In this document: one piece after another, positions 57,400-64,000 of the stretch
How positions within the stretch are numbered: position 1 is the stretch's first letter
Layout: every line of letters begins with the position of its first letter
Assembly: GCA_001599295.1 (NCBI GenBank)
Contig: BCGN01000003.1
Coordinates: 225,148-289,147, forward strand
DNA: 64,000 nt
Origin: Sporopachydermia quercuum
Taxonomy: Eukaryota; Ascomycota; Sporopachydermiomycetes; Sporopachydermiales; Sporopachydermiaceae
Direction: 5' to 3'
The notes under the pieces: model-generated
What the model saw: the letters and a program-made list of their open reading frames with translations, nothing else
Databases searched by the model: none
Told to the model about the DNA's origin: nothing
Position numbers and translations under genes: made by a program

Positions 57400-59127
57400 T
57401 CAAACTTGATCTCCTTTCAATTCTTCTTTCTGTTCAGTGATTAGACTGCCATCGGCACGATTATTCTCTGCTACGCATTCCTCCACTTCATTATTTTCCA
57501 CTGTCTTCTTCTTCTTAACCCAGAATGTTTGCTTGACAAAAAATATGAAAGCCAATAGAACACCAACTGCTGCTAAACCCATTCCAGTATAAAACGAATA
57601 TCGTATACTTTGAAGCTCAGTAGCATGATCATATTCAATAGTGTATCTTTCGACTATACCAGCAAAACCTAAACCCATTGATATTGAATAATTGACAACA
57701 GTGGAGATAATGGATCCAGCAACTCCTTGTTTTCTCTTTGGCAATAGATTACTTAGGATAACTGTTCCTGATGGGAAACTGATATCCATACCAAAACTTG
57801 TAACAATTACACCAACAAACATTTGAGCCCAATACACTTGATGGGGTGGCTGAGTACCCATTATACAAATTCCAGCCAAAAAGCAGCACATGGCAATCAA
57901 CATAACAAATGACGATGGAGCGTTCCTCAGGAGAAATACAGACGAAAGCGCAGCAGTAAATCCAGCCAATAATGCTGGGATAAAATAGACCGCCATCGAT
58001 ATATTAGTGTAATGATTGATTCTTACTCCAAACTGATGAGTGAAATAAATCCAAATACCNAAGCATGACCAGCCAGCGGCAATACAACCCAAGACGAAAA
58101 TCGTGTCGGTATTAAAATCTTTCACTGGCACTAATGGTTGAGGTACTATTCTTTCAATATAGCCAAATGCGCATAGAAATAATACACCAACAATCAGTAA
58201 TGCATATACGTATGGAGTATCCCAACCAACAACAGGTCCTTGGTTGAATGCGAAGTTGAATAAAACTAAACCACACACACCAGTAACAGATCCGTAGTAA
58301 TCGAAATTAGATGTTCCATCCTGGACATGAGCCACATGCATTATTTGATTGGGAAGCACGAAATAAGATAATAAAGCTCCCACGAGTAATGCAATGCCCA
58401 TAACCCAGAAAGCCCATGGCCACCAAACGTTAGTGGCTAACCCAGCAGAAATCAAAGAGCCAATAACAAATCCACCTGGAGCTACTGCTCCAAAGAAACA
58501 CATTGCCCACGTCTTTCTATGGCTATTTGCATAGAAGGATCCCAAGAATGCTATACCATTTGGTAAAGCAATAGCAGGACCCATTCCTTGTAATGCCCTA
58601 CATACATCAAAGAAAATTTGAGACTTGGAAAAAGCTGAGAATCCGCAAATCAAGGTCCAGAATCCAAACCAGATTAGTCCAAAAACGTACGCCTTTTTAT
58701 GACCAATGATATCTCCAGCCTTACCAGCGATAAGAATAAATGTACCAACAGTAAGAGAATAAGAAGCAGAAAACCAACTGATTTCACCATTCGATTCCAC
58801 ACCGAAAGTTTCAGCTATGTACCCAAATGTATTGATTGTAGGTGCTAGTGCCGCTTGAGTAAATAACTGAGAAAAGCAAATGAGACATACTGACGAAACT
58901 TCTCTCAATAAAGATACACTATTCAAATCAGGTTTAAAAATCATAAAATTCGCAGATGTGACTCTTTCTAATTCATCGAGCTCAAATTCAGTGTTATGCT
59001 CAAATTCAGAATTTCGCTCTTGTAATGAATGAATCGTTTCATCGTATGTGCGGTTCGTTAATTCTATCTCAGTTGAATTGTTCGCAGGCTGACTGGTGAT
59101 AGTGATTGATTTGTCTACAGGATTCAT
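57400..59127 (-). CDS. MFS transporter, DHA2 type (Atr1-like)
   Basis: 575 residues from the ATG at 59127 (MNPVDKSITITS). A more upstream in-frame ATG at 59220 would add 31 hydrophobic residues before an acidic cytosolic region; that is unlike the family, so I take the inner start. About 14 hydrophobic segments, as in DHA2. Motifs: loop 2-3 GKAGDIIGHKKAYVFG, LQGMGPAIALPNGIAFLGSF, antiporter region FFGAVAPGGFVIGSLISAG, and SFPSGTVILSNLLPKRKQG. It resembles S. cerevisiae Atr1 and its relatives, which export aminotriazole and borate. The real substrate is unknown. The cytosolic C-terminus is highly charged. No introns. Confidence 0.9.
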   Translation of the reverse strand: MNPVDKSITITSQPANNSTEIELTNRTYDETIHSLQERNSEFEHNTEFELDELERVTSANFMIFKPDLNSVSLLREVSSVCLICFSQLFTQAALAPTINTFGYIAETFGVESNGEISWFSASYSLTVGTFILIAGKAGDIIGHKKAYVFGLIWFGFWTLICGFSAFSKSQIFFDVCRALQGMGPAIALPNGIAFLGSFYANSHRKTWAMCFFGAVAPGGFVIGSLISAGLATNVWWPWAFWVMGIALLVGALLSYFVLPNQIMHVAHVQDGTSNFDYYGSVTGVCGLVLFNFAFNQGPVVGWDTPYVYALLIVGVLFLCAFGYIERIVPQPLVPVKDFNTDTIFVLGCIAAGWSCXGIWIYFTHQFGVRINHYTNISMAVYFIPALLAGFTAALSSVFLLRNAPSSFVMLIAMCCFLAGICIMGTQPPHQVYWAQMFVGVIVTSFGMDISFPSGTVILSNLLPKRKQGVAGSIISTVVNYSISMGLGFAGIVERYTIEYDHATELQSIRYSFYTGMGLAAVGVLLAFIFFVKQTFWVKKKKTVENNEVEECVAENNRADGSLITEQKEELKGDQV

Positions 59128-60735
59128 TGTTAAGATAGTTGAAAGATTGATGCAAGCAAAGGATGAATTACAGTGTATAAGGTTGACGAACAGATAAATG
59201 AGTCTGTACTTCAGTGACACATATAGCTTTCCCAGATGCTAAAATTCGAGTACTTCAAGGATCTTTTGGTTTTCGGTTTTTGGTAGTGTAATAAACAAAC
59301 TCCAGAGTCGATGTACTCTCGAAATAATGATTCTGCTGCGGGTATATTGACGCTGATGAAGAGAAGAAAGGAATAACTGTTGATCGGATACTTGCTGTCG
59401 GATAACTGTAACTATGCTTAGAGGACACACTTTCTTCTATTTATTATCTCCTTTGACTTTCAGTAGTCAACTTGAACTCAGTTTAAATACAATTTAATTC
59501 CCTTAGTCACCATTGGTATCAATTTATGGTTGAACTACCTTGAACCGAACTACCTTGATCCAAACTGCTCTAAGTCCACTCTTTTTTTCCCAATAAGTAA
59601 AAGAAGAAAATACAATACCTTCAACCCCCCCCCAACGTATAAATCTTGGTTATTTCCTACTAAATTGGAATCAAATTACTGAATTAATATCAGTATGTTA
59701 AGGTTTTAAAAGTGTGCATACTATTAGTAAGGGATTAGTCTGGAATCAAAGATTAAGTTTGCATCTATAGTTTTTTCGGAGACATGACATTGAAGGGCTA
59801 AATAAAGAAGGGTTCAGGCGAGATGGAAAAAAACGGGTGCGATCAGACGTGAAAATAGAAGTATTATAGTAAACACTTGTACGGAGAGCCTGGTAAACAA
59901 TGCTGCAATTTTCATATATCTTCCCTTCTTCTTCCTTCCAACTTATGATCTAACATAAAATCATCTAGCTAGGTTTGGTTGCTCAAAACCTAGTATAATG
60001 TAATTAATCATTTCTAATCATCTGGCCAAAAAGCTTAATAGACAGATGAAATTAGAAACAATGATCTTTTCTAAACCAAAGAAAAGNATCGTCACTAATC
60101 TGATTGCATTCTCCAATCTACACAACTAATTGAAATAATATTATTGAAATAAGACTCAAAACTAATTCATTTCTTTCTTGTCTGACTTTACTCTATTACG
60201 TTTGTTGTTCATTTCTTCGGTTTTATCCCAGTTAAAGTTTAGAAAAATGGACTAAAGTTCAAACCCGACTTGAGTCTGGTTTCGGTCCGGTTACTAATGA
60301 AGTCTATTTGTGGGATTATTGATTGATTATTAAATCTCTATTATGAACAACTCTCCTTTGTTCCATTGGATTCAATGGAAATGCAGAACAAATTCAAGAT
60401 ATGATATGGTGGCGCATGATCACGGTTATCGGTTAGTAAAAATCATAAGGTTTAGATATGTATGCTGTTCAGCTGACTATCAACCGAGTCGTCTCAGTAA
60501 TGTATGATTACTACATAAAAACAACAGAAGTGCAACTAGAGTATCAACCATGAACAGCTAACAGACAATGCTAGCGAATTGCTTTCTTTATTCTCGTTAA
60601 AGTATCTATTTTCTCCACTCATATTACTATCTGCTTATCGTTCTATAAATCAACACACTATTCCCAACTCTAATCGTCATCATCAACTATATTCATACTC
60701 AAATGTATCTCACGTTTATATACCATTAGCTATCA
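59128..60735. promoter_or_regulatory. promoter region of the DHA2 transporter, with Yap1-type sites
   Basis: Contains TTAGTAA at 59724-59730 and TTACTAA at 60291-60297, the Yap1 response element in its two orientations. ATR1 of S. cerevisiae is a Yap1 target, which makes these worth noting. A C9 tract lies at 59625-59633, and CGGTCCG just before the second site. Frames at 59239-59430 and 60579-60824 are unsupported. Confidence 0.35.
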
Positions 60736-63201
60736 TCAACGAGCAACATTGTACTTGGCCGCCATTCTTCCTGCATTGGAATCCGCAGGCCAGGTTGGTC
60801 CTGCTCGTTGCAACTCATCTATAAACATAGAAGAGTTCAAAATACCCGTTCCTCCTAATATGATTCTCACTCCACTGCCATTTTTCCTTTGAGTTTCATT
60901 AATGCCACTTATCAATCTAGCTTCTTCATAAGTAGCTCCACCGACTATAAACACAACAACGTCTCTTACCTCCTGATCCACACCGGGTCTGACTGATAAA
61001 TAGCTGAATGGATTCAAAACAGGATAGTGATTATCTCTAAGCTTTCCTTTCAATAAATCGTTTATCACAGCATCAATTCTAGGTGTATGTTGCATATAAA
61101 TGCTGCCATCATTGCTATTGCGACCTTCTCGTAAAAGCTTCTGCAACGTTTTGCCCTTGCTGAAAATGCCATCATCAGAAGCTGATGAGAGTCTTGATTT
61201 TGTTCCTGCGTATCTCAATAAGGTATCAATGAACTCGATCTTCTCTTCTCTCACTCCCGTATCGTATAATAGTTTTTTCAGTTGAGGCAAGGCAAAATTG
61301 CTGTGATTTTCATACCGTAGGGCATATAATGCAACCAAACGTATTTTGGCTGATTCTGATAATGGTTTAGGTGTGGGATTAACAGTCGGATTGTCATGTG
61401 TTGCACTTTCTTTATTGCCATCAGTTATACTTAACAATCTCAATAGTTCTTTCAAATCGTTGTTATGTTGATCATTACATGCTAAGCTTTGTTCTAATTC
61501 AGATACATCCCATAGCTGTTCTTGGTTGATTTTATTATCCAGTTCTCCAACTATCGCTACATGTTTTGAGACATTGCCTGATAACTTGCGGAATTCAGGA
61601 TACTCTTCAATAAACTTTTTCATATCTTGAATTGACTCTAGATTTTTGCTATTCTTTGTTTTACGCTGATACACATTCACATACTCTTTCACGTCAGCTC
61701 CCAGATCAGCAAAATTATGAAACATGGTTTTATGGAAGAAATCGTCGTCGTGCGATGAGAGCACAACTTCTTTTAATTCTGGTGGAATGTTTGCAACAAA
61801 TGAAAGATCCACACGATTGTTCTCGATGCCAATGAGCTCGTGAACCATTGATTGATACGTCCATGGTGTTAATAAAGGAGTCACCGGATCGTTTCTTCTA
61901 TCAAGGATTAATAACAATGGTGGCACGTCCTGCGATTTGAATTCAAACAATTGTGATTGTTGTTTCATGAAATATACTAGTTCTGATGATAGTTTCTTTG
62001 CCATTGAACTATTTGCCTCGTAACGTATCACAGGTTTTAATTTCAGCGATAGCAACAAAGAAACAAGTCCGTCAGATGAGCGTTTCATAGATTGATCGTG
62101 CCAGCTTTCAGAGGATTTCCCTAATACTCTGCTAAAGTTGGAATGAAGATTTAATGAGAAAAGGTCGTTGTTAATTTTATAGAAGTCCAAGTAGATCTCC
62201 TGGACCTTTGTTACTACTTCCAAATCATCTGATTCAGCTAGGCGTTCTAGTTGAGATTTTGATAAGGCGTTGCTGAAGAATAGCTCGTAGCTAGAATATT
62301 TAGGGCTTCTCAGCTCTTGGACCAGAGCTTCAATAGAATCACCTGTTGGGCGAGCAAATACAACGCCTTTTAGATGTCGCATGACATCGCGAGATTCGTT
62401 TTCAATGCGGCTAGAAGGGAATTTGTTAGTATGTAAGCGATAGGATAAGAGCTGCTAAGTGTTCAGCGCAGCACGATGAGAATAGAAGAAGGTCAGGGAA
62501 ACATTCTAGGAAAGATAAGATTAGCCATTTATAGAAATGACTGTCTTTTATTGAAACTGACGGTTGATTTTTATACTCNAAGTTTGCTCGTAATAGTACT
62601 GTTTGGTTTTTATATTTGAAAACACACATTGATAGTGTTCAACCAGTAGCTGTGATCTCTCTGTTGAAGTCCAGATTTTAACGGTAAATAACTCTCTTTT
62701 ATACAGGATTTTCAGTGCAATAACGTTTAAACATGACTGACGACCTCAAAATACTTTCCGTAGCCATAAGCTTCACCCTCACCATAACTGACTCACTGTC
62801 TTCTATATCTAACACCATTCTCGCTCCACGTTTTCTTTTCTCGTAGAATCTGCATATAAACAACAAGTTTCCACGTACTCTATCAAATATATTTCATGCT
62901 TTAGCAATTGTGACTGTGTAGCGCACATTGATAACATAGGTGTCTTTATTTCGTAGTTAGTATTTCAAGATAAATTGATGTGATACACTCATATAGTGAG
63001 TATCCATTCAAATGCTATAGCAATCATTCTGATAAAGCAACAATTCAATTGTTGTCCCAGAGCATAACATACCGTTTCTTGGTCTAATAATAGGATTTTG
63101 ATCTTAGAACCAGGCAAAACTCCTAAACTACTTTGACTGGCGTCTGACCCTGAGCCAACCAGCTGGTTGACGTAGAACTGGCATACTTTTGATAAATCCA
63201 T
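60736..63201 (-). CDS. VPS45: Sec1/Munc18-family protein Vps45
   Basis: Vps45 chaperones the SNARE Tlg2 and related syntaxins in Golgi-to-endosome/vacuole traffic. Three exons, 63073-63201, 62879-62943 (65 bases) and 60736-62410, give 622 residues (577 in S. cerevisiae). Joined, they read SKIKILLLDQET-TPMLSMCATQSQLLKHEIYL-IDRIENESRDVMRHL, the conserved SM N-terminus; the phases agree at both joins. Introns have donors GTATGT and GTACGT and TACTAAC branch sites. Domain 1 marks follow: FFSNALSKSQLERLAESDDL; then PPLLLILDRRNDPVTPLLTPWTYQ and, near the end, VVFIVGGATYEEARL. The in-frame Met opening exon 3 (MRHLKG) is internal, not the start. Confidence 0.95.
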
Positions 63202-64000
63202 TGCAAGACTCTGTTGGTATTGGATTTACCGTGCGTGCTGATTGAGTGATTCCCAGCTATGGAAATAGTTTGCTTGAATAGCGGAGTACTATCAATAATA
63301 ACGATAAATGCTCTTACTAAATTGATTGAAAAGTGTCGGAAGAAAATATCGGATTAGATCATCGGAATGCAATCAGATTATCCGAACTATCGCTTCTTGG
63401 GTTATCTATTGTTGAGACCCTTTTTTCTGATGAAATGCCTCTGTTACACCTATACCTCGAGAGATATTGGTATGAGGAGAGGAGTTGATTTTACAAATAA
63501 ATACAGAGCGCTGTCACTACCTGCGGGTCTTCCGAGGGTCTTCATTGAATACTATGGGAGATGAGATGAGATAGGATCTGATGAAATTGACGATAAGGAA
63601 AATAAGATAAAGAAAGCGTTTATTAACTGTAGAAAGCAAAATATCAAAAGAATACTGTTAATTTCATAATATTGCACGATTATATTTGTCTGTATTTTCT
63701 GTCTGTGCTAATTTCCGCTGTTTTACGCAGGTCCAGTAATAGCAGACCTACTTGAGTATGATATTTACGCTACGTGTAAATATAGGCCTTGTGCCCGGAC
63801 TTCATATTTTCTGTACCAAAACGTCACCCTCCCCCCCCCTCCCCCCGGTACCTGCCGTACATGCATACATGCTATCAGATCTTTAATAAATACATCAATT
63901 CGATGTCATCTTTTATCTGTTAGATGGCTACTGATATGCATTTACCAACGTATAAGCTGCGTCATATTGGATTGTGTTTACTCACAGCAATTCAACCGCT
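63202..64000. other. intergenic to the right edge
   Basis: VPS45 promoter side. A C-rich tract (about 63827-63846, C runs split by single T) is followed by ggtacctgccgtac. The plus frame at 63367-63564 (65 codons) has no family signal. Nothing else seen to the edge. Confidence 0.5.

Noticed and set aside
59128-59220. 31-residue N-terminal extension of the DHA2 transporter
   Set aside because: In frame but hydrophobic and Cys-containing, ahead of a normal acidic cytosolic N-terminus; more likely 5' UTR.
63367-63564. 65-codon plus frame near the right edge
   Set aside because: No family signal and no conserved motif; kept out for lack of support.
1-64000. Transposons, LTR or virus-derived elements, CRISPR arrays, rRNA
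   Set aside because: I looked for reverse transcriptase, integrase, transposase and capsid-like frames, long terminal or inverted repeats and regular spacer arrays, and saw none.

Overview
The window is nuclear DNA of an AT-rich, intron-containing ascomycete yeast (Saccharomycotina). This rests on yeast-type genes (CBC2, SPT3, MED20/SRB2, GIT1, THI80, VPS45, PPZ1, VRP1, FCY1, MSP1, SGD1, YTA7, HER2), on introns with GTATGT or GTAAGT donors and TACTAAC or CTAAC branch sites, and on a split tRNA-Pro gene. In-frame CTG codons fall at hydrophobic positions of THI80, CBC2 and GIT1, so CUG most likely reads as Leu and the CUG-Ser clade is unlikely. A recognisable dynamitin (dynactin p50), a fungal 27-residue metallothionein and a LYR protein of the ETFRF1 type suggest an early-diverging lineage rather than a Saccharomyces relative. 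Scattered single N bases, several at third codon positions, look like unresolved polymorphism in a consensus.

Layout. 0-11 kb: a short-chain dehydrogenase, dynactin p50, the mitochondrial amidotransferase subunit HER2/GatA (six exons) and the chromatin AAA-ATPase YTA7. 11-18.5 kb: an uncertain small ORF, tRNA-Pro(AGG), a PF04199 cyclase-family hydrolase, a 2.5 kb gene-poor stretch, an intradiol (hydroxyquinol-type) dioxygenase and a metallothionein. 20-30 kb: a phosphopantetheine adenylyltransferase-like protein that has lost its catalytic motif, the ribosome-biogenesis factor SGD1 divergent from MSP1, and ERV1. 31-46 kb: verprolin VRP1, phosphatase PPZ1, cap-binding CBC2, cytosine deaminase FCY1, Mediator MED20 and SAGA SPT3. 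46-64 kb: THI80, the glycerophosphoinositol permease GIT1, an ETFRF1-like LYR protein, two MFS drug/H+ antiporter-type pumps (DHA1, DHA2) facing each other, and VPS45.

Most genes are single-copy housekeeping genes in no operon-like order. The accessory content is the pair of aromatic-ring-related enzymes, the metallothionein and the efflux/uptake transporters. I saw no transposon, LTR element, CRISPR array, rRNA or phage-like material. The most unusual item is the PPAT-like protein at 20654-21805: it keeps the PPAT fold signatures column for column but has replaced the HxGH nucleotidyltransferase motif and lost the C-terminal SSTxIR motif.

Exon boundaries below were read by eye from splice signals and family alignments. 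They agree in phase and total length for every spliced gene reported, but none has been tested against transcripts.
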